Positions 1-7,149 of a stretch of 14,628 nt of DNA are shown in pieces. Under the pieces are notes generated by a model. The model did not search any database. It had not been told where the DNA came from and saw only the letters and a list, made by a program, of their open reading frames with translations. The translations under genes were made by a program, and so were the position numbers. Within the stretch, counting starts at the first letter, position 1. Every line of letters begins with the position of its first letter. Origin of the DNA: PVC group bacterium (GTDB lineage Bacteria > Verrucomicrobiota > Kiritimatiellia > CAIKKV01 > PXCX01); the NCBI GenBank assembly GCA_003567575.1, contig PWZG01000546.1, positions 1 to 14,628 on the forward strand, given 5' to 3'.

Positions 1-956
1 GTCATCAGCCGGTCTCGCAGCCGGTTGTTGGGGACCGCCGCGACCGCGGGCGTCACCTCGCGGATTTCGGGCCGGCGCCAGATGTCGGCGCCCTCGGCGG
101 CGATGCGGCGGAGGTCCTCGTCGTAGACCCGGCATTCCAGTTTGCCGTGGCGGTAGGTCATGCTGCCGCGCGTGCCGACCAGCTCGAGCATTTCGTGATG
201 CTTCGGCTCGGTCGTCGAGGCATACACGTAGCCGACCGCGCCGTTGGCGTAGCGCAGCAGCGCCTCGGCCCGGTCCTCGACCTCGATATCGTGCAGGGCG
301 CTGGTGGCGGTGTGCCCGGTGAGCGTCCGCGGCAGCCCGCCGAGCAGCGTGAACAGGTCCATCAGATGAGGCGCCTGATTGATCAACACCCCGCCGCCTT
401 CTCCCTTCCAGGTGGCCCGCCAGGCATTGGCGTCGTAGTAACCTTGCGTACGGAAGTCGGGCAGCGTCAGCAGCGTCCGCACGATCTCGCCCAGGTTCCC
501 CGCGCGGACGAACGCCAGCGCCGCCTCGAAAACCGGATCGAACCGGCACTGGAACATCACCCCCAGCGCCCGCCCCGCCCGGCGCGCGGCGTCCAGCATC
601 CGGTCGGCGGACGACACGGTCTCGGCCATCGGCTTCTCGCAGAGCACGTGAAGCCCGGCCTCGAGGCAGGACTCGACGGTCGGACGGTGCAGCGGATGCG
701 GCGTTGCGACCAGCGCGGCATCGGCCACCCGGGCCGCGATCAGGGCCTCGACCGACGGGAAGGCGGGAACGCCGAACGCACGCCCGGCGGCCTCGGCGGT
801 CGCCGCATGGGCGTCAACCACGGCGGCCAGCCGCATCTCCTCCACCTGTTCGCGCATGGTCTGGCAGTGGGCCCACCCCATGGCGCCCCCCCCGATCACG
901 GCGGTGCGCAACGTCGTCCGCTCGGCGGTCGTCGAGATGCCCGGGCCGGCCTTCAT
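1..956 (-). CDS. Gfo/Idh/MocA-family NAD(P)-dependent oxidoreductase (3' end cut by window edge)
   Basis: A dehydrogenase of the Gfo/Idh/MocA superfamily, which oxidises or reduces hydroxyl/keto groups on sugars, inositols and their phosphates in the cytoplasm. The 318 visible residues cover most of the usual 330-370. An N-terminal Rossmann fold shows the dinucleotide loop AVIGGGAMGWAH (residues 19-30), then the family hallmark CEKPMAET (106-113), whose Lys is normally catalytic, and GGGVLINQAPHLMDL (187-201), whose His fits the usual active-site His. The rest is the C-terminal alpha/beta substrate domain. The ATG at 954-956 sits inside the upstream aminotransferase stop (ATGA at 953-956), so the start is well supported and translation is probably coupled. 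With two sugar-type aminotransferases upstream, it may supply or consume the keto substrate for transamination. The substrate is unknown. The gene is visibly richer in GC than the lacI end of the window. Confidence 0.93.
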   Translation of the reverse strand, partial: MKAGPGISTTAERTTLRTAVIGGGAMGWAHCQTMREQVEEMRLAAVVDAHAATAEAAGRAFGVPAFPSVEALIAARVADAALVATPHPLHRPTVESCLEAGLHVLCEKPMAETVSSADRMLDAARRAGRALGVMFQCRFDPVFEAALAFVRAGNLGEIVRTLLTLPDFRTQGYYDANAWRATWKGEGGGVLINQAPHLMDLFTLLGGLPRTLTGHTATSALHDIEVEDRAEALLRYANGAVGYVYASTTEPKHHEMLELVGTRGSMTYRHGKLECRVYDEDLRRIAAEGADIWRRPEIREVTPAVAAVPNNRLRDRLM

Positions 957-2290
957 GCGCGCCGGGCCTTGATTGCGTCGGCCTGTTCGGCGACTTTGCG
1001 GAAGGCCTCGGCGTACGCCCGGATCGCCTCGGCACGGTCGTGTTTGAACCACGGGGCGCTAAAGGCGATGGATTCGATCGAATCGGTTACCGGAAGGCTG
1101 CCCGCCTGTTGCCGCACGTCGCGCTGACCGAAGGCCAGCACGGTGGGCTTGCCCTGATGAAAGATATCCGCCTCGTGAAATAAGGGATGCGTGTAAAGCG
1201 GTTTGTTACCGCCGGGCCCGCAGGGGAAGCCCTCGGCGCGAACCGCCGCGCAGAATGCGTCGCATGGCAGTCCGCCGAGTTCCTCGGCCCGGTAGAGGCC
1301 GCGGGCGATGTAGCAGGCCCCGGTCGAGCTGTCGGGATGTGATGGTCGGTGCGGCCGGATGCCCGGCACATCGGACAGCAAGTCCCAGAACCGGCCCATG
1401 GCGGCCTGTATTTCCCTCACCCGCGCCGGAAAATGGCGCAGTTGGACCCGCCCCATGGCGGCGCAGGTCTGGTTCATCCGGTGTTTGCAGCCGCCCAGCG
1501 GCGCGCCCGCGAACCGTCTCAGGCCGGGATCGGTCACCTGGGCATCGGCAACGTTGTAGTTACTGGGAAGACCGGTCCGCTCGTAGTGGCCGAACGCGAT
1601 ACAACGTTCGTAGAGCGCGCGATCGTTGGTCACGATCATTCCCGCCTCGCCAATCGCAAAGCCCTTGCCGCTCATCATGCTCATGGCGGCAATATGGCCT
1701 AGCGTCCCGGTCATGCGACCCTTGTCGAGCGAACCGTGCGCGTGCGAGTTGTCCTCGATCACCTTGACACCATGCCGGTTGGCGATGGCCATGATGGCGT
1801 CCATGTCGGCCGGATACCCGGTGTAGTGGACGACCACAATGCAACGGGTGCGCGCCGAAATGCGGTGCTCGATGTCATTCGGATCGATGCACAGGGTCTC
1901 GCGGTCGATGTCGGCGAAGTGAACCGTCGCGCCGAGATGCAGTGCCGGCACGGCGCTCGCCCAGTAGGTGAGGCCGGGACAGATGATCTCGTCGCCCGCT
2001 CCGACACCGCACGCCCACATGGCGGCCAGCAGGGCAGCCGTTCCGTTGCAGCAGCCGAGGGCGTAAGCCGTGCCGTTGTAGGCCGCCCATTCGCGTTCGA
2101 ATTCCTTGGTAATGTCGGTGCCGGACATCGAACGGTTCCGGAGCACGTCCGTGACGGCGGCGATATCCTCGTCCGTGACTATGGGCCAGTCGAAGAGGTC
2201 GCCCGGCTCGTCCGTGATGGCCGGAGGCCCTCCGAGGATGGCCGGTTTCGAGCCGGCAACCGTGGCGCGGACGGAAGGGAATGATTTCAT
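953..2290 (-). CDS. DegT/DnrJ/EryC1/StrS-family PLP-dependent aminotransferase (first in coordinates)
   Basis: A 445-residue fold-type I PLP aminotransferase of the sugar/cyclitol aminotransferase family, which swaps a ketone for an amine on sugars, inososes or nucleotide sugars, usually with Glu or Gln as amino donor. Visible landmarks are the cofactor-binding Asp in VKVIEDNSHAHGS (D180), the Schiff-base Lys in SMMSGKGFAIGEAG (K209), and GCCNGTAALLAAMWACGVG near residue 80, which fits the PLP-phosphate loop. The SGK...GEAG context resembles the aminocyclitol/AHBA-synthase side of the family (resemblance from memory, not a search). The ATG at 2290 is preferred over upstream in-frame starts because AAGGAG lies just before it and it overlaps the previous gene's stop as ATGA (2287-2290). 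The protein differs clearly from its neighbour, so the pair is not a recent duplication. Its end overlaps the start of the Gfo/Idh/MocA gene. Confidence 0.93.
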   Translation of the reverse strand: MKSFPSVRATVAGSKPAILGGPPAITDEPGDLFDWPIVTDEDIAAVTDVLRNRSMSGTDITKEFEREWAAYNGTAYALGCCNGTAALLAAMWACGVGAGDEIICPGLTYWASAVPALHLGATVHFADIDRETLCIDPNDIEHRISARTRCIVVVHYTGYPADMDAIMAIANRHGVKVIEDNSHAHGSLDKGRMTGTLGHIAAMSMMSGKGFAIGEAGMIVTNDRALYERCIAFGHYERTGLPSNYNVADAQVTDPGLRRFAGAPLGGCKHRMNQTCAAMGRVQLRHFPARVREIQAAMGRFWDLLSDVPGIRPHRPSHPDSSTGACYIARGLYRAEELGGLPCDAFCAAVRAEGFPCGPGGNKPLYTHPLFHEADIFHQGKPTVLAFGQRDVRQQAGSLPVTDSIESIAFSAPWFKHDRAEAIRAYAEAFRKVAEQADAIKARRA

Positions 2291-3546
2291 GATGCTCCTT
2301 TCAAGCGGTAAACGTGTTCGACCTTGGCGAACGCGGCCGCGATGTCGGCCACCTCGGTCTCGCCGCAGTTCTCGTGAATGCTCATGCGGAAATGGGTGGC
2401 ATCGGTTGCGAGGGCGTTCGGCAAGTCGTACACGGCGAGCGCATCGCCGCCGTATTGCGGATCGGTCCACGGAAATCCGCTCGTTCCGAACACGCGATGG
2501 CCGCGACACCACCCGGCAATCGCCGGCGTGTGCAGGTAGGAGGCCTCGCAGGGAATCCCCTCGGCCCGAATCGCCGCGACAAAGGCTGCCTTGTCGCAGC
2601 GCAGCCGCGCGATGTCAATCCGGAAGAAAAGGAACCAGCAGGCATTTTCGCAATCGGGCGGCGCTTCGACCACTCGCACCGTTTCGAATTTGCGGCAGGC
2701 CTGGCTCAACGAGGTGGCGAACCGCTGCCGCCGGGCGAGGAAGCCGGGTAGTTTGCGGAGTTGCACGCGTCCGATGGCGCAGGCCAGCTCATCGCTGTTC
2801 AGGTTCAGCGCCGCCACCACGTTGTCGCTGCCGGGCGGCAAGCCAAACGGCTTGCCGCGGTCGGACATCCAGCGAATCTTGCGGTAGCGTTGTTCGTCGC
2901 GGGTGAACACGATCCCGCCCTGTCCGCCGGTGGCATGATGCTTGCCGTACATGGTGGAAAAGGCGGCGATGTCGCCCAGCGTGCCGACCGGACGTCCGCG
3001 GTAAACGGCGCCGTGCGCCTGGGCGCAGTCCTCGACCACGGGCAGACCGCGCGCGCGCGCCAGTTCGAGTATCGGATCCATATCGCAGGGAATGCCGGCG
3101 ATGTGGGCCACGAGAATCGCGCGCGTTCGCGGCGTCAGCCGGGCGGCGACCCGGTCGGCGTCGGTGTTGTACGATCCCGGCGCCGTGTCGGCCGGCACGG
3201 GGATACACCCCATCAGCGGCACCGGCATGACGCCACCCGGATCGGTAATGGGCGGCACGACAATTTCGGTAAAGGGTTCGATTTCCAGCGCGCGTAACGC
3301 GACATGGACCGCTGTCGTACCCGAGTTGACCGCGTCGGCATAGCCGCCGCCGATAAACGCCGAAAACTCGGCGCAATAGGCTTGCTCCTCGGGTCCGTTG
3401 TAGCCGAACGCTTCGCCCGCTTCGATGGCGCGATCGAACACGTCGATCGCCGCCTGTTTCTCTTCGACAGCAAAAAGCCGCCGCCGCGGCCAGGGTGTCG
3501 TACGCACAGGCGTACCGCCATCCACCGCCAATATTCGATTATCCAT
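2287..3546 (-). CDS. DegT/DnrJ/EryC1/StrS-family PLP-dependent aminotransferase (second in coordinates)
   Basis: A 419-residue fold-type I PLP enzyme of the sugar-aminotransferase family. Landmarks are NSGTTAVHVALRALEIEP (residues 74-91, phosphate-binding loop region), the cofactor Asp in PVVEDCAQAHGA (D173) and the Schiff-base Lys in FSTMYGKHHATGGQGG (K202). Its lysine motif and substrate-loop residues differ from those of the enzyme it overlaps. The two may act on different carbons or substrates, or form a heteromer. I choose the ATG at 3546, preceded by GGGAG on the minus strand; an ATG four codons upstream (3558) is also possible. The frame stays open further upstream into araC, but that part encodes araC in another frame. 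It is first in a three-gene coupled set (aminotransferase, aminotransferase, dehydrogenase) and sits 76 bases downstream of the AraC regulator. Confidence 0.92.
   Translation of the reverse strand: MDNRILAVDGGTPVRTTPWPRRRLFAVEEKQAAIDVFDRAIEAGEAFGYNGPEEQAYCAEFSAFIGGGYADAVNSGTTAVHVALRALEIEPFTEIVVPPITDPGGVMPVPLMGCIPVPADTAPGSYNTDADRVAARLTPRTRAILVAHIAGIPCDMDPILELARARGLPVVEDCAQAHGAVYRGRPVGTLGDIAAFSTMYGKHHATGGQGGIVFTRDEQRYRKIRWMSDRGKPFGLPPGSDNVVAALNLNSDELACAIGRVQLRKLPGFLARRQRFATSLSQACRKFETVRVVEAPPDCENACWFLFFRIDIARLRCDKAAFVAAIRAEGIPCEASYLHTPAIAGWCRGHRVFGTSGFPWTDPQYGGDALAVYDLPNALATDATHFRMSIHENCGETEVADIAAAFAKVEHVYRLKGAS
2295..2300 (-). promoter_or_regulatory. Ribosome binding site of the downstream DegT aminotransferase
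   Basis: Read on the minus strand, AAGGAG lies four bases before the ATG at 2288-2290, inside the last codons of the preceding aminotransferase gene. This strong Shine-Dalgarno plus the ATGA stop/start overlap decides the start over the 74-codon-longer open frame. Confidence 0.75.
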
Positions 3547-3622
3547 AGGTTCTCCCATCCCGCTAGATGCATATCCGCGTGTTCGACCCCCATCATGCCT
3601 GAAACAGCCGCCGGGCGCCATA
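3547..3622 (-). other. Intergenic gap between araC-type gene and aminotransferase operon
   Basis: A 76-base gap holding the Shine-Dalgarno of the aminotransferase gene. I see no convincing sigma-70 promoter, no terminator hairpin with a T run and no clear palindrome. The aminotransferase set may therefore be read through from the araC gene, or use an activator-dependent weak promoter here. Confidence 0.4.
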
Positions 3623-4528
3623 TCAATCATTGCGGTTGAGGTGTGAAATCTTGCGGTAAAGCGTCGGCGGCTTCCCCGTAAGCCGTTTGAAACTGCGGTT
3701 GAACAGTGCGAAGTCGGAAAATCCCACCTGCTGCGCCACCGCATCAACGGTCAGAGCCGGCTGCTCCAGAAGGATGCGCCGCGCCTCTGCGATGCGGCGC
3801 TGCAGGATGTACTGCTTGACGCTCAGCCCCGTATCGCGCTTGAACATGTGCGCCAGATGATACTGCGAATAGCCTGCCTCGCGCGCCAACGCCTGCAGGG
3901 TGAGAGCCTCAGCAAAGCGTTTCTCTATCTCGGTGGCGCACCAGGCGACCAGTGCGTTCGTTCTCTGGCCACCGGCTGCGGCGGCGGTCCCCTGCGCCTG
4001 CGCCGCACGGCGGATGAGTAAGAAAAGAAGGCGGAGATGAAGTGTCAGCACAGCCTGCCAAAACGGCTTCCGCGCATCGCTTTCGTAGGCCAGGGTGCGA
4101 AAGATCGATTCGACCGCCGTCAGGTCGTGATTGCCCAGGGCCAGCATGCACGGGACTCCCGCCGGCATCCGGAATGACGCCGACGCGCGCCCAAACCGGC
4201 CGGGCCAGAACATCAGCGTGTACTTTTCGATCACGGTGCCCGGCTGCGGAACGAAGCGATGGGTCAGGCGAGGCGGAATCAGGACCAGCGTGTTTTTGCG
4301 AAATGGAACGTGGCGGTCACGGATAAAGTAGGCGCCGGCGCCACGCTGGATAAGGTGCATCTCGAATTCCCGGTGGTGTTCCAGCGTCGTGGGCCGGGCC
4401 GTTTGCGATCTCGGCAAATGGACGACCAACGGGGAATCGACGGCAAGAATAGCCGGCGAGTCCGAAGGCGGTGCCTGCGTCGGGGGCGCCGGCGGTTTCT
4501 TACCGTTTCCGCTGGTTTTTCGGGCCAT
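3623..4528 (-). CDS. AraC-family transcriptional regulator with N-terminal cupin-like sensing domain
   Basis: A 301-residue AraC/XylS-type regulator, most likely a cytoplasmic activator that senses a sugar-like ligand. After a Pro-rich, probably disordered leader (residues 1-25), a cupin-like arm-binding domain follows with HREFEMHLIQRGAGAYFI (52-69) and VLIPPRLTHRF (82-92), typical of regulators that bind small sugars. The C-terminal DNA-binding domain (about 195-295) has both helix-turn-helix units: ALTLQALAREAGYSQYHLAHMF (208-229) and LTVDAVAQQVGFSDFALFNR (259-278), followed by the signature FKRLTGKPP. The start at 4528 has AAGGGA about ten bases upstream. It lies between the GH116 gene and the aminotransferase operon, all in one direction, so it may control the downstream set or the whole cluster. 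Confidence 0.93.
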   Translation of the reverse strand: MARKTSGNGKKPPAPPTQAPPSDSPAILAVDSPLVVHLPRSQTARPTTLEHHREFEMHLIQRGAGAYFIRDRHVPFRKNTLVLIPPRLTHRFVPQPGTVIEKYTLMFWPGRFGRASASFRMPAGVPCMLALGNHDLTAVESIFRTLAYESDARKPFWQAVLTLHLRLLFLLIRRAAQAQGTAAAAGGQRTNALVAWCATEIEKRFAEALTLQALAREAGYSQYHLAHMFKRDTGLSVKQYILQRRIAEARRILLEQPALTVDAVAQQVGFSDFALFNRSFKRLTGKPPTLYRKISHLNRND

Positions 4529-4630
4529 GTTTAATCGTTCCCTTGGTTGCGGCGTTGCGTGCGCCGCCGCTAGAACCGCTCGGTAAAACCGCCTTCCTTC
4601 TCGAAGGCATCGGCTTGCGCGTCCATTTGA
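4529..4630 (-). other. Intergenic region upstream of the AraC-type gene
   Basis: A 102-base spacer between the GH116 stop and the AraC start. It holds the araC Shine-Dalgarno and a GCGGCG...CGCCGC inverted repeat around 4550-4568 with no T run after it, so it is not a convincing terminator. The motif TGATTACCGAT at 4628-4638, overlapping the GH116 stop codon at the upstream edge of this spacer, recurs in the lacI promoter and could be an operator. Confidence 0.45.
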
Positions 4631-7114
4631 TTACCGATACACGATATGCCGCACCGGGATCGCGCCTGCAATCACATCTAGAAACGGTTTCCCATCGCGT
4701 ACGCCGACGGTTCCGTATCCGGTCGCCGTGCAAAGGAAGGCCCGGAAGTCGCCCTTGACCGCCGGCTGCAGATACAGCGTCTGCTCGACCGCGTCGTAGC
4801 GGGCGCCGCTCAAGGCCTGCAACAAACCATAGGACGCCATGGCGCGGGCATACCAATGACCGCACTCGTATTCGTCGAACGGATTGCGCCATTGGCCGTC
4901 GTAGCGTTGGCGGATGGCGCGCACGATCGTCAGCCCCTCCTCGATCCGGCCGGTCATGATCAGATGGGATGCCACCTGATATTCGATACCGGTCCATACT
5001 TCGTCGCTGTACACGAACGGCAACGCCGGTTTTTCCCCGTTCGGCCAGGAACAGAGCAGCAAACCGGATTCCTGGGGAAAGGCGTAGCCGGGCCGTTGCG
5101 GATTGGCATGATCCGTCAACGATTCCCGGAAGTTGTGTTTGAATACCGAGTCGAGGTGCTTGGCGGTCTTGTTCTCGTCCACCACCGGCCCCAGGCCGCA
5201 GCAACGCGCGATCCAGTCGCCGAGTACGCCGTCGGACAGGCATCCGCCGTCGTACTGGTACTTCGGCCCTTCACGCTGGAGGATGGCGACCGCCTCGGGC
5301 GTGTACCCCATCGAATTTATCTGCGCCGGATTGTTGACCGGATCGCCGGCGCGCAGTTCCGTCCACTGAACCTTCTGGATGAACCAATCTCCATTCCACA
5401 AGATGGTTTCCATAGTCTGGCGGCCGCAAGCGAATAACGTCTCGTAACATGCGACATCTTCGCCCAGCGCACGCCCCATGGCGATGATCGCCGCCAGCGC
5501 GCCGAGGTAGAAGCTGGTACACATGCCGTCGGCGCCCCAGAACTCGATGTCGTAGGTATTGTGGTGCGGTTCGAGCAGGGTACCGCTGCGATCCGGATCC
5601 CAGGTAGCGATACAATACTCGAGGCTTTGCCTGGCCGCCGGCCAGAGTGTACGCATCCAGTCCGTATCACCGCTGATCCGCCACTCGCGGTACAGTTTCA
5701 TCAAGCCGCCGAGCTGACCATCGGCCGCGGCGTGGAAGCCGTGGTCCGTCGGGCCGATCGGTAAGGACGCACGGAAGGTCTGATGCCCCCTTTCGTCCTG
5801 ACTGACCAGAAACTCTGTTTCACGCAGGGTACGTTCGAGTTCCGGAAACAGATGCGGCAGCGCCTGGGCGTAGTTCCAGACGTGCGTGCATGTGCCGTGA
5901 CAGCATCCACTGCCGCCGCAACAACCCTCCCAGCCCCAGAACCGTCCGTCAGTCTGGCGAAGACAGGTCGGCGACTTGAGAATCGCCAGATTTGCGGCAA
6001 CGGACTCGACAATTTCGACAGGCAGGGTCGTATCGTGGAAGCAGTCGCTGAACCTGACACTGGCGGCACGCAAACGCGTGTAGTTTTCACGCCAGAATTC
6101 CGTCACCGCCTCGATGCCGGTGAAACGGGCGGCATACCACGGCTCATATGTCGGCTGGATGGTCGCGGGTTGGTCGCGCCCGCAATCGCCGGCCGGTGCG
6201 TTCGAAACCGGGGCACCTATTCGAACGGCACTGCGCGGCACGTACCAGGCGAACATCAGGCATAAGGTCTTCTCCGCCCCGGCTTCCAGGGAAAACGGTA
6301 CGTAAAGGCTGCCGCCGCTCCCCGGCGCGCCATCGGCATGGGGCGACTGCGATACCACGTCGCCGGCCGCCACATGGTTCCAATTCATGGTAAGGGCGTC
6401 GAACCAACCGCCGCGAAACCAGGCGGCATCCACAACCGTCGCCGCGTCATCGGTAAAAGCCGCGAACGCACCTTCGGCCTCCGGGTGATCCGGCAACGCG
6501 GACTGCTCCAGCACAAAACCGCCTGCCGTGGTCCCAATCCGCGCCCCGTCCCCGATCTTCATGAAATTGGCCGCATGAAAAGAGAACACGGCCTCGATCA
6601 TTTGCAGGGACCGATTGACGAAGCGGTATTCGAGCGCCGCGGCCGGCAGACTCGAATCGTCGGCCGCACCCGGAGTAAACGGACTCCATCCGGTCAGTTC
6701 CGCCGTCACAGTCATGGTCGGATCGGACAGCGACACCGTGGCGAAGGGAAAACGCGCCCGGAACGATGCCTCGGCGAAGCGAGGCAGACCGTAAGTCCGC
6801 CCCTTAAGGCCGTTGCCCGGCTCACCGCTTTGACAGCCGAACGCCTTCCACATCGGCACCGGACCTTCCATGACACGCGCGGTCTTCGTGCCTGCGACAT
6901 GCAATGCCGCGAACATCTGCGGCTCGTGGGTGACCTCGGGCCGATGGCGAAGCGACACGTGCGAGAGCGCCCCCGTGCCTTCCAGGCAGAGCATACCCGC
7001 GCCAATGCCGCCCAGGGGAAAAGCCACGCGATCCAAATGCACATCCCGGCGAGTCGTTTGATCGGTACATGAAACGTTGCTGTTTTGATCCATGAGTGTT
7101 CCTTCTTTTTTCAT
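4631..7114 (-). CDS. GH116 family beta-glycosidase (GBA2-like), bacterial Cys-rich clade
   Basis: An 827-residue glycoside hydrolase of family GH116 (human GBA2 / bacterial beta-glucosidase relatives), a retaining enzyme that releases beta-linked glucose or a related sugar. The N-terminal beta-sandwich domain begins with FPLGGIGAGML (32-42) and has FPFATVSL and ELTGWSPFTPG. The (alpha/alpha)6 catalytic domain shows the probable nucleophile E396 (GWEGC), aligning with human E527, and the probable acid/base D522 (HHNTYDIEFW), aligning with human D677. YSDEVWTGIEYQVA (702-715) matches the conserved C-terminal motif. These alignments are from memory. No signal peptide is seen, so the substrate is probably imported. 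Three starts are possible: 7153 (ATGA overlap with the activase stop), 7114 (GAGGG seven bases upstream; chosen) and 7093 (AAGGA six bases upstream). It follows the GRE and its activase and is probably co-transcribed with them. Confidence 0.93.
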   Translation of the reverse strand: MKKEGTLMDQNSNVSCTDQTTRRDVHLDRVAFPLGGIGAGMLCLEGTGALSHVSLRHRPEVTHEPQMFAALHVAGTKTARVMEGPVPMWKAFGCQSGEPGNGLKGRTYGLPRFAEASFRARFPFATVSLSDPTMTVTAELTGWSPFTPGAADDSSLPAAALEYRFVNRSLQMIEAVFSFHAANFMKIGDGARIGTTAGGFVLEQSALPDHPEAEGAFAAFTDDAATVVDAAWFRGGWFDALTMNWNHVAAGDVVSQSPHADGAPGSGGSLYVPFSLEAGAEKTLCLMFAWYVPRSAVRIGAPVSNAPAGDCGRDQPATIQPTYEPWYAARFTGIEAVTEFWRENYTRLRAASVRFSDCFHDTTLPVEIVESVAANLAILKSPTCLRQTDGRFWGWEGCCGGSGCCHGTCTHVWNYAQALPHLFPELERTLRETEFLVSQDERGHQTFRASLPIGPTDHGFHAAADGQLGGLMKLYREWRISGDTDWMRTLWPAARQSLEYCIATWDPDRSGTLLEPHHNTYDIEFWGADGMCTSFYLGALAAIIAMGRALGEDVACYETLFACGRQTMETILWNGDWFIQKVQWTELRAGDPVNNPAQINSMGYTPEAVAILQREGPKYQYDGGCLSDGVLGDWIARCCGLGPVVDENKTAKHLDSVFKHNFRESLTDHANPQRPGYAFPQESGLLLCSWPNGEKPALPFVYSDEVWTGIEYQVASHLIMTGRIEEGLTIVRAIRQRYDGQWRNPFDEYECGHWYARAMASYGLLQALSGARYDAVEQTLYLQPAVKGDFRAFLCTATGYGTVGVRDGKPFLDVIAGAIPVRHIVYR

Positions 7115-7149
7115 ATATATTCCCTCGCAACCGTTCAGGTAATTCGAAG

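Noticed and set aside
147..1127. Long plus-strand open frame of 326 codons opposite the dehydrogenase gene
   Set aside because: It is antisense to a gene with clear Rossmann and EKP motifs; its Arg/Gly/His-rich composition is typical of a GC-rich antisense frame and shows no family motif.
953..2512. Longer form of the first aminotransferase starting at 2512
   Set aside because: The extra 74 residues overlap the previous aminotransferase gene in another frame; the start at 2290 has AAGGAG and an ATGA junction.
2287..3747. Longer form of the second aminotransferase starting at 3747
   Set aside because: The extension reads through the end of the araC gene in another frame and looks nothing like the family; the family sequence begins near MDNRILAVDGG.
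4550..4568. GCGGCG...CGCCGC hairpin as a terminator after GH116
   Set aside because: No T run follows on the minus strand, and such GC-rich inverted repeats are common by chance here.
4500..5243. 247-codon minus-strand frame within the GH116 gene
   Set aside because: It is a shadow frame of the GH116 coding sequence, Arg-rich and without any recognisable motif.
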